NCBI GenBank assembly: GCA_965237855.1
Contig: CBDEGK010000004.1
Coordinates: forward strand, 868,001 to 932,000
Length of the DNA stretch: 64,000 bases
Source of the DNA: CBDEGK01 sp965237855
GTDB taxonomy: Bacteria; Pseudomonadota; Gammaproteobacteria; Pseudomonadales; Halieaceae
Reading direction: 5' to 3'
The notes under the pieces are model-generated. The model was not told the origin of the DNA, searched no databases, and saw only the letters and a program-made list of their open reading frames with translations. A program made the position numbers and the translations under genes. This document shows, piece after piece, positions 42,875 to 50,349 of this stretch (position 1 is its first letter; the number at the start of each line of letters is the position of its first letter).

Positions 42875-43729
42875 TTAGAGTATTTTCTCAAAAATGGCGT
42901 TCAATTCTCCCTGGGGAACCTGTTCTTCTGCGTAGCTGAAGGTTCCCTGCTCGAACATCTCCCGTGCCGCCTCACGAATTTTAAAATACACTGCCCGCAC
43001 CAGGCTACCGCCAATACTCACCCGTCTTACACCCAGATCGCGCAGGTGATCCATGGTCAACTCGGTACCACTCAGGCCCATCACCACGCTAATCGGCCCC
43101 GCAATCTCCGCGACCAGGGTCTTCACACTATCGGCATCGCTGGCGCCGGGTACAAACAGGCAGTCGGCGCCCGCTTCATAGAAGCGATTACAGCGCTCAA
43201 TGGCTTCAGCCAGTCCATTGTCCACACCGGCATTCACGGCATCACTGCGCGCCACCAGCGTGAAAGGCAGACCCAATTCGGAAATGGTCTGTCGCGCGGC
43301 CTTGATGCGCTCAACTGATTCCTCCACACCATAAAGTGCCGCGCCCCGGTCACCACGATAGTCTTCGATATTCCCAGCCACCGCACCCGCTGCAATGGCC
43401 AGGCGAATAGTTTCGGCCACATCCTCCGGGGTATCACCGAAACCCGCCTCCAGGTCGGCAGAAACCGGTACTGACACGGAGCGCGCAATCGCCGCCACTT
43501 CTTCCAGCATGTCGTCCCGCCCCAGGCGCGCTTCCTGTGAGCAGAACACGTTATCGGGATGGCCGAGGGAAAAGGCCACGCCGGCACTGGTAGTAGCAAT
43601 CGCTTTGAAACCCACATCCACCAGCATTTTGGCACTGCCCACGTCCCAGCAATTGGGCATCAGGAAGCAGCCATCCCCGGTATGCAAATCGTGAAACTGG
43701 CGTGCTTTTTCATACTGATCGCTGTTCAT
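42875..43729 (-). CDS. Isocitrate lyase/PEP phosphonomutase-family protein
   Basis: A 284-residue ICL/PEPM-superfamily TIM barrel. CFLMPNCWDVGSAKMLVDVGFKAIATTSAGVAFSLG opens like the family (NxWDxxSAxxxxxxGxxAxATSS). VPVSADLEAGFGDTP gives the Mg-binding D-x-E-x-GFG, and AGNIEDYRG replaces the usual INIEDS. It lacks the KKCGH catalytic cysteine loop of isocitrate/methylisocitrate lyases, so C-C lyase action on those is doubtful; carboxyvinyl-carboxyphosphonate or oxaloacetate decarboxylase-like activity is an alternative. Convergent with the sulfotransferase gene. Confidence 0.85.
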   Translation of the reverse strand: MNSDQYEKARQFHDLHTGDGCFLMPNCWDVGSAKMLVDVGFKAIATTSAGVAFSLGHPDNVFCSQEARLGRDDMLEEVAAIARSVSVPVSADLEAGFGDTPEDVAETIRLAIAAGAVAGNIEDYRGDRGAALYGVEESVERIKAARQTISELGLPFTLVARSDAVNAGVDNGLAEAIERCNRFYEAGADCLFVPGASDADSVKTLVAEIAGPISVVMGLSGTELTMDHLRDLGVRRVSIGGSLVRAVYFKIREAAREMFEQGTFSYAEEQVPQGELNAIFEKIL

Positions 43730-43816
43730 GCGCGTTCTCGCTGGAGTGGTATCAAATGGCCGTATAGGCTAACACAGCATTTTAGAATCTGATCATCGAG
43801 ACAGGAGCAACACACC

Positions 43817-44203
43817 ATGGCATCACGCTTAGGACAATTCTGTATATCCGTTACCGACCTCGAGCAGGCGGAGGCTTTTTACACCGGCGTCTGTGGCCTG
43901 GAGGTGCAGGAACGCATTGAGATCCCCGATGCCAAAGAACTGGTACTGGGCAGCGAAGGTTCCGACGCCAAAATTCAGCTGGCCCAGAAAACCGCCCAGG
44001 ACGGCGCCATTGATCACGGCGATGAAGCGCTGTGGAAGTTCTATGTCTGGACCGATGATATCGAGGGTGTGTTTCGGCGCGCCGGGGAGTTCGAAGGTGC
44101 CCAACAGGGCATGGCACCGATGAAACTGGAAGAGTGGCCGGTAACCGTGGCGTTTATCATTGATCCCAATGGCTACCGTATTGAGTTAGTGCAGGACAAC
44201 TAG
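43817..44203 (+). CDS. VOC-superfamily glyoxalase-like protein
   Basis: A 128-residue vicinal-oxygen-chelate protein. LGQFCISVTDLEQAEAFYTGVCGLEVQERIE opens with the beta-alpha module but with Cys where glyoxalase I has the first metal His. The second half WPVTVAFIIDPNGYRIELVQ holds the DPxGYxxEL end with the Glu ligand. With one likely metal ligand changed, it may bind a different metal set or ligand. It is preceded by AGGAGCAACACACC; a single gene overlapping the convergent membrane-protein stop by 4 bp. Confidence 0.82.
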   Translation: MASRLGQFCISVTDLEQAEAFYTGVCGLEVQERIEIPDAKELVLGSEGSDAKIQLAQKTAQDGAIDHGDEALWKFYVWTDDIEGVFRRAGEFEGAQQGMAPMKLEEWPVTVAFIIDPNGYRIELVQDN

Positions 44204-44574
44204 GAACTGAAGTAGTACAGCCCCACGGCAATCACCAGGGCGACCGTGGCAACCACGTCGCCCATCACAATTTTCTGAATGGCTTCATTGTAACCACCCA
44301 CACTAAACGCCAGATAGAAAAACGGCGCCAGGGTGGCCAATGCTGCCAGGAAGGCCAGCGGTTGCAGAGCTGGGGTGAAAGCCGCATAGGCAAAGAACAG
44401 ACCGAGGATACCGAACAGCACGGCCCGGTGGCGCATCAGTATTTCCATGTTGTTGCTGGTAATAGGCTCGCCGTACAAAGCCTGCAAACGTTCCACGCCT
44501 AAAAAACCCATGATGGGCACCAGGTGGATGAAGGCGACTATCAATAACATTGCAGTTATCACATGCTTAATCAT
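44200..44574 (-). CDS. Small four-helix membrane protein
   Basis: A 124-residue integral membrane protein with helices at about 5-23, 50-68, 73-92 and 102-121. MIKHVITAMLLIVAFIHLVPIMGFLGVERLQALYG and the loop ILMRHRAVLFGILGLFF are the most distinctive parts. The HRAVLFG pattern recurs in a family sometimes mislabelled as phosphopantetheine adenylyltransferase. No function can be assigned. It overlaps the upstream membrane-protein gene by 8 bp, suggesting that the two are made together. Confidence 0.7.
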   Translation of the reverse strand: MIKHVITAMLLIVAFIHLVPIMGFLGVERLQALYGEPITSNNMEILMRHRAVLFGILGLFFAYAAFTPALQPLAFLAALATLAPFFYLAFSVGGYNEAIQKIVMGDVVATVALVIAVGLYYFSS

Positions 44575-45073
44575 TGACCCCTCCAGAGCGCAGTTGAATC
44601 ATCAAACGCGTAAATAGTATCGAAGAAAGTAGCAGCTGCCAGATCAGGCCGCTAAAAAACGCCCCGATCACCCATTGTTGCGCCGCGGCCAGGCTGTAAG
44701 CCAGCCACGCAATCAAGATCGAATTGCCGCCAATCACCAGCGCCCACATCCATTTTCGTAATTGTCGTCGCTCTTCGGCGCTCAGCATCAGGGTAAGTAG
44801 GCCTGTCGCCAGCGTGCTGACAATGAGAAGCAATAAAAAGCCAAAACCTGAAAACCACCAGAGTTGTGATCCGCTAATGCCAAAACTCTCCACCAGGATC
44901 GGAAATAAAGAGCCAAACGCTGCCGAAAAGGCATACATCAACATGGTGACCGTTCGATACTTGTCTAGTGCCCGTATCTCGCCGTCACGCTGTACCACCG
45001 CCACTATTAAACCCGAAAAGCCCGCCACCACGATGGCGAACTCGGTAATGGCATTGGTGTCAGTTGGCTCCAC
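44567..45073 (-). CDS. Five-helix membrane protein of unknown function
   Basis: A 168-residue integral membrane protein. It opens ITEFAIVVAGFSGLIVAVV, with the charged QRDGEIRALDKYR loop and four more hydrophobic stretches. The FAIVVAGFSGL(IVA) opening and overall topology resemble the protein at 48897-49469 (LAEIAGVFVGFGALIGV), so the two may be members of one family. It overlaps its downstream neighbour and lies 1 bp from the Dabb-domain gene. No catalytic motif. Confidence 0.7.
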   Translation of the reverse strand: MEPTDTNAITEFAIVVAGFSGLIVAVVQRDGEIRALDKYRTVTMLMYAFSAAFGSLFPILVESFGISGSQLWWFSGFGFLLLLIVSTLATGLLTLMLSAEERRQLRKWMWALVIGGNSILIAWLAYSLAAAQQWVIGAFFSGLIWQLLLSSILFTRLMIQLRSGGVND

Positions 45074-45074
45074 G

Positions 45075-45371
45075 CTAGCTCACCTCAATCTGCACGGATT
45101 GAAAAGACGCCAGGATCGGCCCGGTCACCTCTGCCAGCAAGGCCTGGTGCTGCGGATGCATCACATAGGTCTTCAAATCGTCCTCATTGTCGAATTCACC
45201 CACCAGCGCATAGTCGGCGTTGCCACGGTAAATACCCGCATCGGGCCCAAACTCATAGCGCTTGATCTCATCGAGCTCATCACCCAGTCGTGCAAAGCCA
45301 GCGGTGACGGCGGCGACTGCCTCCTCGGAAGTTCCCTCTTTCCAGGACAGCAGAACGATGTGCTTAATCAT
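45075..45371 (-). CDS. Dabb (stress-responsive alpha/beta-barrel) domain protein
   Basis: A 98-residue Dabb domain. MIKHIVLLSWKEGTSEEAVAAVTAGFARL and the later YALVGEFDNEDDLKTYVMHPQHQALL match the family (HxVLFxxK; DxxDLxxYxxHPxHxxF). Such proteins form ferredoxin-like dimers; relatives include polyketide cyclases and plant stress proteins. No specific reaction is predicted. It is in the minus-strand run 48828-44200 of small conserved genes. Confidence 0.9.
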   Translation of the reverse strand: MIKHIVLLSWKEGTSEEAVAAVTAGFARLGDELDEIKRYEFGPDAGIYRGNADYALVGEFDNEDDLKTYVMHPQHQALLAEVTGPILASFQSVQIEVS

Positions 45372-45383
45372 GTAACTTCTCCC

Positions 45384-45668
45384 TCACGAATCGATAACCT
45401 CAACCCCATGCCAAAACGCCACCCGGTTTAGAATCCGCTGTGCCGCTTCCATGGGCTCAGCGTAATACCAGGCCGCGTCGACATTCTCCTCACCCTCAAC
45501 CTCGAGGGTGTAGTAGCTGGCATCACCCTTCCACGGGCAGTGGGTACTGCGATCGCTTTCCCGGAAATACTCCATGGCCAGGGATTCGCGAGGGAAATAG
45601 TGATTACCTTCCACCACCACCGTTTCGTCACTCTGCGCGAGCAACACACCATTCCAGATTGCTTTCAT
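45384..45668 (-). CDS. DUF427-domain protein
   Basis: A 94-residue DUF427 protein. VLLAQSDETVVVEGNHYFPRES and STHCPWKGDASYYTLEVEGE contain the core pattern (T-x-CPWKGxAxYY) that defines the family. It is a compact beta barrel. Actinobacterial and fungal homologues are of unknown biochemistry. Its start codon abuts the stop of the GFA gene upstream (shared base at 45668), so the pair is likely co-translated. Confidence 0.92.
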   Translation of the reverse strand: MKAIWNGVLLAQSDETVVVEGNHYFPRESLAMEYFRESDRSTHCPWKGDASYYTLEVEGEENVDAAWYYAEPMEAAQRILNRVAFWHGVEVIDS

Positions 45669-46084
45669 TATTCTACTCCCAGTACTTGTGGAGGCTGCAT
45701 GCCGGGGTATTGGGGCAGATCATCTCTGATCTCCACCCAGGCTGCTTTGGAATCCACACAGACGTGGTGATCGACCTGCTTTTTCGGTGCCTCGTTCAAG
45801 GTACCACAGGGGATAAAGATCATATCGGCATAATCCCCGGAGTTGCCATAGACCCAGCTGTAACAGTGGCAACAGTGATAGCGCGAATGTTGATCGTGGG
45901 ACAGCTCTGACAGGCTGTCCTCCCCCGCGGTGATCGAAAACAACCGCGCATCCACCGAGGCATTGGTCGCAAAAGAAGCGCCCGTTAACTTCCGACACAG
46001 CGAGCAATAACAGTGATACATGGTGTTGAGATCACCCTCAATCTGGTATTTGACGGTTCCGCACAGGCATTCGCCAGTTAACAT
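45668..46084 (-). CDS. GFA-domain (CENP-V/Gfa-like) zinc protein, copy 1
   Basis: A 138-residue GFA/CENP-V fold protein. MLTGECLCGTVKYQIEG, YHCYCSLCRKLTGASFATNA and YHCCHCYSWVYGN give the zinc-binding cysteines C-x-C, C-x-C-x2-C and C-x2-C. The fold is known from glutathione-dependent formaldehyde-activating enzyme, though most members are not shown to act on formaldehyde. ATG 46084 begins directly before the motif; an upstream start 5 codons earlier exists. Similar proteins lie at 46918 and 62483. Confidence 0.88.
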   Translation of the reverse strand: MLTGECLCGTVKYQIEGDLNTMYHCYCSLCRKLTGASFATNASVDARLFSITAGEDSLSELSHDQHSRYHCCHCYSWVYGNSGDYADMIFIPCGTLNEAPKKQVDHHVCVDSKAAWVEIRDDLPQYPGMQPPQVLGVE

Positions 46085-46085
46085 T

Positions 46086-46925
46086 TCATCCTCCTCCACT
46101 CAGCGTATGACCCAGGAATCCCATCACCTGGTCCTGAAATACCCCAGGCGCCTGCACGGCTATGGGATGGCCGGCGTCTTCCACGACGAACTTGCGGGCA
46201 TCCGGAATTTTCTCTGCCAGTAAGTCCGCCTCATCCAGGTAGTGAATGTCTCTTGCACCGACCAGTATCAACGTCGGTGCCGTGATGCCGGGTAGCTCTG
46301 ACACCATGGTCGGCCTGTCGATGGTAACGCGAAAGCAGCCTTGAAAACCCTGGGGGGTGGCTTTGCTCAACATGCGGGCAATGTTCCGCTGGAAATCGGC
46401 GCTGTTGTTTGCGCCCTCGAACATGGGGCCGGAGAAATAGAAGTTGTAGGTTTCCTCCAGGCCCTGCTGTTGCAGCATGTCCTCAACCAGTCGGGCCCGC
46501 TGAACAATGGCCTCCGGCAATCGCGAGGCCATGGCCGACACCAGCACCAACCGCTCAACACGGCTGGGCCACTTGATGGCAAAACGCAATGCCGCCACCA
46601 CCCCCATGGAAAACCCAAGCACCCGAGCCTTCTCGACGCCCAGCTCATCCAATACCGCCCTCAGATCCTCGGCGAAGCTGTCAACGGTGTAAGCCGATTC
46701 AGCGCCCTCTTCAAAGGCTGGATGGTCCGAGTCGCCGCAGCCACGCTGATCGAAGGTAATCAGTTGGTAGGAACTCGAAAATCGGGCCCGGTGCTGATCC
46801 CAGATGCTGTGGTCCCAACCCATGGGATGACAGCAAATCAACGCCGGCCCCTCGCCTGATACTTGATAGGCGATGCGTACATCACCGGCCTGGGCATAGC
46901 CGTGCTGTACCGCGGTGTTATTCAT
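46086..46925 (-). CDS. Alpha/beta-fold hydrolase
   Basis: A 279-residue alpha/beta hydrolase. VSGEGPALICCHPMGWDHSIWDQHRARF gives the oxyanion strand, LITFDQRGCGDSDHP strand 4, VLGFSMGVVAALRFA the nucleophile elbow (Ser in GFSMG), and the C-terminal FVVEDAGHPI the catalytic His. The Asp is in LILVGARDIHYLDEA. Esterase, lactonase (PcaD-like) or C-C hydrolase are equally possible. The gene overlaps the GFA gene upstream by 8 bp and is 1 bp from the other GFA gene. Confidence 0.9.
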   Translation of the reverse strand: MNNTAVQHGYAQAGDVRIAYQVSGEGPALICCHPMGWDHSIWDQHRARFSSSYQLITFDQRGCGDSDHPAFEEGAESAYTVDSFAEDLRAVLDELGVEKARVLGFSMGVVAALRFAIKWPSRVERLVLVSAMASRLPEAIVQRARLVEDMLQQQGLEETYNFYFSGPMFEGANNSADFQRNIARMLSKATPQGFQGCFRVTIDRPTMVSELPGITAPTLILVGARDIHYLDEADLLAEKIPDARKFVVEDAGHPIAVQAPGVFQDQVMGFLGHTLSGGG

Positions 46926-47328
46926 GAGGTGCCTTTTCGAAATTTTGCACGTCGGGATCTATAACAGCCCACGGACACTTTTCAGACGTCCACAAATTTG
47001 CATCGAGCACTTTCGCTGGCGGATCAATGATGTTGCCACAGTGCAGGGCGCAGATTTCGCCGTCATCAGCGCTGCTGTAGATGGGAGAGCCGCAGTCCGA
47101 ACAAAAATACCGACTGCCGGTCGTCAGCGGGTACCTGGACAATTTGTGTTGTGGATCTTCGATTTGGAGGTCAGCCCTAACCACCGTGGCGTTGGTGGCA
47201 AAAGATGCCCCACTGAATCGCCTGCATTCGACGCAGTGACAGTGGTACAGAAACAGTAATTCACCGGCCAGGGTGTAAGTAATTTCGCCGCACAGACATC
47301 TGCCGGTGATGGCTTGAGGACTAGCCAA
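46918..47328 (-). CDS. GFA-domain zinc protein, copy 2
   Basis: A 136-residue GFA/CENP-V protein. GRCLCGEITYTLAGELLFLYHCHCVECRRFSGASFATNA and SRYFCSDCGSPIYSS carry C-x-C, C-x-C-x2-C and C-x2-C zinc motifs. It shares the SFATNA block with the copy at 45668, yet their C-terminal halves differ. It overlaps both neighbours (8 bp each), so it is part of a tightly packed operon. Thiol-adduct or small-molecule chemistry is possible; nothing specific is known. Confidence 0.88.
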   Translation of the reverse strand: MASPQAITGRCLCGEITYTLAGELLFLYHCHCVECRRFSGASFATNATVVRADLQIEDPQHKLSRYPLTTGSRYFCSDCGSPIYSSADDGEICALHCGNIIDPPAKVLDANLWTSEKCPWAVIDPDVQNFEKAPHE

Positions 47329-47545
47329 CGCGCGTTACCTCCGAGTTATTCTTTGTCGCGTACTCATGCCGGATGTCAGCTAGATACTGCTCCAGCTGAT
47401 CTTCCCTTATGCTTGAAGGGATAACTATATCTTCCGCCTGACGCTTCTTTCCTTCATCGCCAAGATAAAAAACTTTCCAGGAATCATCTCGGTTCAATAC
47501 TTCGATGATAGTCCCGAATACATCGAACCTCATTGTTCCAGCCAT
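47321..47545 (-). CDS. Small DUF7661-like protein
   Basis: A 74-residue protein. MRFDVFGTIIEVLNRDDSWKVFYLGDEGKKRQAEDIVIPSSI split over its first 45 residues resembles a small conserved proteobacterial family (FDVFGRxxEVxRxxxxWxxFxxGxEGKxR) that I recall as DUF7661. Function unknown; it is probably cytosolic. ATG 47545 and ATG 47533 are both possible starts. Four-gene overlap on this strand supports a real gene despite its size. Confidence 0.65.
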   Translation of the reverse strand: MAGTMRFDVFGTIIEVLNRDDSWKVFYLGDEGKKRQAEDIVIPSSIREDQLEQYLADIRHEYATKNNSEVTRVG

Positions 47546-47557
47546 TTGGCGTTACAA

Positions 47558-48565
47558 TCAGCCATCACCATCGGCCATCCAGCGCATATTAGTATTAGCA
47601 GATTGAACCTTAGCAACACTCTTTGATATTGCCTGAACAATAATTTGGGGCGCTTCTTCTGCAATCGAGTGCCCACTATCTTGTGCCGTCCAAAGTTCCG
47701 AATCACTAGAAAGGCCTGCCAATTCTTTCTGCATTTGGGGCCACTCTTTTTCACGGGAATCCAAGAATTCGTCCGAAAACATATCTCCGAACCCTTGTTC
47801 TCTCAAAGTTCTATCTGATTGAATCACTATCAGCGGTATATCACCCAAGGATTTTGGATACTCTGGGGTTAGCTCAGTTACAAATCCCTTTGATTGTTCC
47901 AACAAACCGGAACAAAACCCTGTTCGGTTATATATTCCAAGTTGTTCTTCTGTGCGCTGCTCGCCATAGGCAATTGGCACATTTTCTTCCATGAGACCGA
48001 ATAATCTTACTACTCCAGTCCAGGCAACAGCTGCGCAGACTTTTACTATCTTTAGGTCATTTGGCCTGTACGCATTTCTAACCGCCTGTTGCTCATGCGC
48101 TGAATCCACCAATATGATGCCAGATACCTCAGTGGGAAACTTTTCAAAGTATTTCCTAACATAGATTCCTCCGGCTGAGAATCCAACAAGCACCACCGGG
48201 TTATCTACTTCCAACTCCTCGATCACTGCCTTTAGAACTTCGACTATATCCGCCGCGTTCGTGGGTTTGCCGTTGCCGCTACTCCAGCCAATACCCAGTC
48301 GATCATAAGAGCAAACCCGGGCGACATGTTGAGCGCTTTCAATTACATCGAGCCAATCGGGATACGACCCCCAGGTGCCATTTTCCAAAATAACGGTATG
48401 GCTTCCCTTTCCTTTGCAGAGTACATGAACTTCTTTATCTCCAATGGAAATCAGCTTGCCGGGTATTTTTTGCCGATCATGCCTCTCACTTACATATTGA
48501 TAGCTCACCCCGACCAAGAGAATAAGGACAACTCCCCCGATCAGCACTGAAATTTTTTTAGCCAC
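47558..48565 (-). CDS. Alpha/beta hydrolase, membrane-anchored or exported
   Basis: A 335-residue alpha/beta hydrolase. An N-terminal hydrophobic helix (ISVLIGGVVLILLVGVSYQYV) acts as a signal anchor. The core has VCSYDRLGIGWSSGNGKPTN, VVLVGFSAGGIYVRKYFEKFP (nucleophile Ser) and QDSGHSIAEEAPQIIVQAI (His). This resembles esterases found beside membrane proteins. The local sequence is more AT-rich than its neighbours, visible in the codons between 47560 and 48560, which may indicate acquisition from elsewhere. Confidence 0.85.
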   Translation of the reverse strand: MAKKISVLIGGVVLILLVGVSYQYVSERHDRQKIPGKLISIGDKEVHVLCKGKGSHTVILENGTWGSYPDWLDVIESAQHVARVCSYDRLGIGWSSGNGKPTNAADIVEVLKAVIEELEVDNPVVLVGFSAGGIYVRKYFEKFPTEVSGIILVDSAHEQQAVRNAYRPNDLKIVKVCAAVAWTGVVRLFGLMEENVPIAYGEQRTEEQLGIYNRTGFCSGLLEQSKGFVTELTPEYPKSLGDIPLIVIQSDRTLREQGFGDMFSDEFLDSREKEWPQMQKELAGLSSDSELWTAQDSGHSIAEEAPQIIVQAISKSVAKVQSANTNMRWMADGDG

Positions 48566-48597
48566 ATCTCATTCCAGTATCTGAAAGTTCCATGGCT

Positions 48598-48828
48598 TCA
48601 ACGCAGCATGGCATCTAACTGATCAACGATTTCAGCCCAGTCAGCATCTTCGTCTTTCATCTGCTGTAAAAAAGACGCCTGCGAGGTATTCCAGAACGCT
48701 GCCTTGGATAACTCCACAGCAGCCGGCAAGGGTCCGTTGGTAGTGATGAAAGCGTCAATGCCCTGGTCAGTACTATCCAGCCCCAGTTGATCAAATAACG
48801 AGACTATAGAATGAATGGGTGTCTCCAC
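48598..48828 (-). CDS. DUF2789 protein
   Basis: A 76-residue helical protein matching DUF2789: IVSLFDQLGLDSTDQGIDAFITTNGPLP, AAFWNTSQASFLQQMKDEDADWAEIVDQLDAML. The alternation LFxQLGLxSxxxxIxxFIxxHxPLPxxxxLxxAxFWxxxQAxFLxExxxxDADWAxxVDxLxxxL is characteristic. The family is small, conserved in gammaproteobacteria and of unknown role. Separate from its neighbours by 32 and 68 bp. Confidence 0.9.
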   Translation of the reverse strand: METPIHSIVSLFDQLGLDSTDQGIDAFITTNGPLPAAVELSKAAFWNTSQASFLQQMKDEDADWAEIVDQLDAMLR

Positions 48829-48896
48829 GATGTTCTCCCTCTATACGACTGTTGCAACCAATAGAAAGGTCTAACCCTATAATAGCTGGTGAACCC

Positions 48897-49469
48897 TCAT
48901 TCCACCGCCTCTTCACTATCCAGCGCATCGAACACCAGCTTCACCATGAACATGGAGGCCTGCAACAGGTTGACCAGTATCGCCGTCATATAGAATGCCT
49001 CGGCGAGATCTACCCAGACCGCAAAGGCGCACAGGATCAGGGGGCCTTGTATACACAGCTCAAATGACGTCAGGGCGACGGCAAACAGAGGGCTCTTCTT
49101 CACGGTCGTGGTAGTGCGCGCTCTTAACCTGCGGTTGCTTGCCATAACAATCGCCGAGCACCATACCGTGATAAGGAGCGCGATGGCGCACACGCGCCAG
49201 AACCAATCGGCGTTGATTGAGTAGTAGCTTAAGCCCACCGGTAACAGGGCAGCGAAAATAACCAGCAGCCCAATTGTCACCAGCGCCGGCAGGTCGTTCA
49301 GCTGCCGGCCTGATCCCATACCAGCGACACCGATCAGGGCGCCGAAGCCCACAAACACACCGGCGATTTCGGCTAGGGCCAGGTAGACATTTAGATCCAG
49401 GTTCAAAGGCTCATCTCTTTTTCTTGTTAGTCTAGCCCAATACGGACTCGCCGTGGCAAACTGCATCAC
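48897..49469 (-). CDS. Five-helix membrane protein of unknown function
   Basis: A 190-residue membrane protein with helices near 27-50, 58-80, 90-110, 125-150 and 155-178. NVYLALAEIAGVFVGFGALIGVAG is like the opening of the protein at 44567. The real start may be internal: the first ~22 residues (including RLTRKRDEP) look unlike a membrane protein N-terminus, and a TTG just before LNLDLNVY would serve. No motif suggests a function. Confidence 0.65.
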   Translation of the reverse strand: MMQFATASPYWARLTRKRDEPLNLDLNVYLALAEIAGVFVGFGALIGVAGMGSGRQLNDLPALVTIGLLVIFAALLPVGLSYYSINADWFWRVCAIALLITVWCSAIVMASNRRLRARTTTTVKKSPLFAVALTSFELCIQGPLILCAFAVWVDLAEAFYMTAILVNLLQASMFMVKLVFDALDSEEAVE

Positions 49470-49492
49470 ACATCATTAAAAGAACCCAGTAC

Positions 49493-49942
49493 ATGATTCA
49501 AGCAATTCCTCCAGAATCTGACATTACAGCGTTAGCGGGCCACCAGTTTCCCGGCAGCGAACGCCTGATTGAACACTGGGAGAATTTTCTGCTCACCGAT
49601 TGCACCGGTGCCGAGTTGCTACCCGACGGCATGGTGCACCCAGTCGCGCTGTTCCATGTACCGATACAGGGCGCCGGCACCAGCATTGCCGAGATGTTTG
49701 CCCTGGGCCAGGCAGAGTCCGATCTCTCGATCATGATCGAGAGCTACGACTGGGAGATGCCTGTGCCCTTACAGGAGAATGTACGCTACCAAGTCAGCGG
49801 TTCCATTCTCAGCGCCGAACGTCTGACCAATGACCAGGGTAATCCGTACGATCGCATTCAGTTTTGTTTTGAGATGCATGAGGGCAGCACCCTGGCAGCG
49901 CGCACCACCATCACCTGGCACTACACGAGGAATTTGCTGTGA
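49493..49942 (+). CDS. Hotdog-fold dehydratase-like protein (MaoC N-type), subunit A
   Basis: A 149-residue protein resembling the N-terminal, non-catalytic half of FAS1-like MaoC dehydratases: GHQFPGSERLIEHWENFLLTDC, HPVALFHVPIQGAG and MPVPLQENVRYQVSG (PLxxGxxxxVxG). It has no clear D-x4-H catalytic motif. It is joined by an overlapping start (GTGA) to the MaoC-like gene, so the two probably form a heterodimeric enoyl-CoA hydratase like those with split hotdogs acting on bulky acyl-CoAs. Confidence 0.72.
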   Translation: MIQAIPPESDITALAGHQFPGSERLIEHWENFLLTDCTGAELLPDGMVHPVALFHVPIQGAGTSIAEMFALGQAESDLSIMIESYDWEMPVPLQENVRYQVSGSILSAERLTNDQGNPYDRIQFCFEMHEGSTLAARTTITWHYTRNLL

Positions 49943-50349
49943 ACCTTAGCGTCGATCAGGAAATTCCCGAGTGGGTCATGGAATCCGTGTCGGCTGAGCG
50001 CATGAAAACCATGGCAGCGATACTGCGCGACCCCAACCCCCTGCACTGGGACCGCGAAGCCGTGGCTGCCATACCGCTGGGCCTGGGAAAACGCACTATC
50101 AACCAGGGCCCCCTGGGGCTTAGCTACATGGTGAATATGCTGCATGCCTGGGCGGGTCCCGGATGCATCAAACGCCTGAAAATGACGTTTCCGCAGGTGG
50201 TGCTGGATGGCGAGCGGGTTGTTGCCAAAGGCCTGGTGACATCGGTCGACGGTAATATCGCCCATTGCGAGGTGTGGCTGGAAGAAGTGGAGCGGGGAAA
50301 ATTACTGGTAGGTAGCGCAGAAGTTGATACTGGAGATGCCCATGCTTAA
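49939..50349 (+). CDS. MaoC-like enoyl-CoA hydratase/dehydratase, subunit B
   Basis: A 136-residue MaoC hotdog protein. MAAILRDPNPLHWDREA matches the hydratase motif region (xxxSGDxNPxHxDxxxA), with the catalytic Asp (D in RDPNPLH) and His in place. GLGKRTINQGPLGLSYM and FPQVVLDGERVVAKGLV are the following strands (GxxVxAxGxV). GTG 49939 overlaps the previous stop, giving translational coupling. It hydrates a 2-enoyl-CoA, probably with its partner. Substrate unknown. Confidence 0.85.
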   Translation: MNLSVDQEIPEWVMESVSAERMKTMAAILRDPNPLHWDREAVAAIPLGLGKRTINQGPLGLSYMVNMLHAWAGPGCIKRLKMTFPQVVLDGERVVAKGLVTSVDGNIAHCEVWLEEVERGKLLVGSAEVDTGDAHA

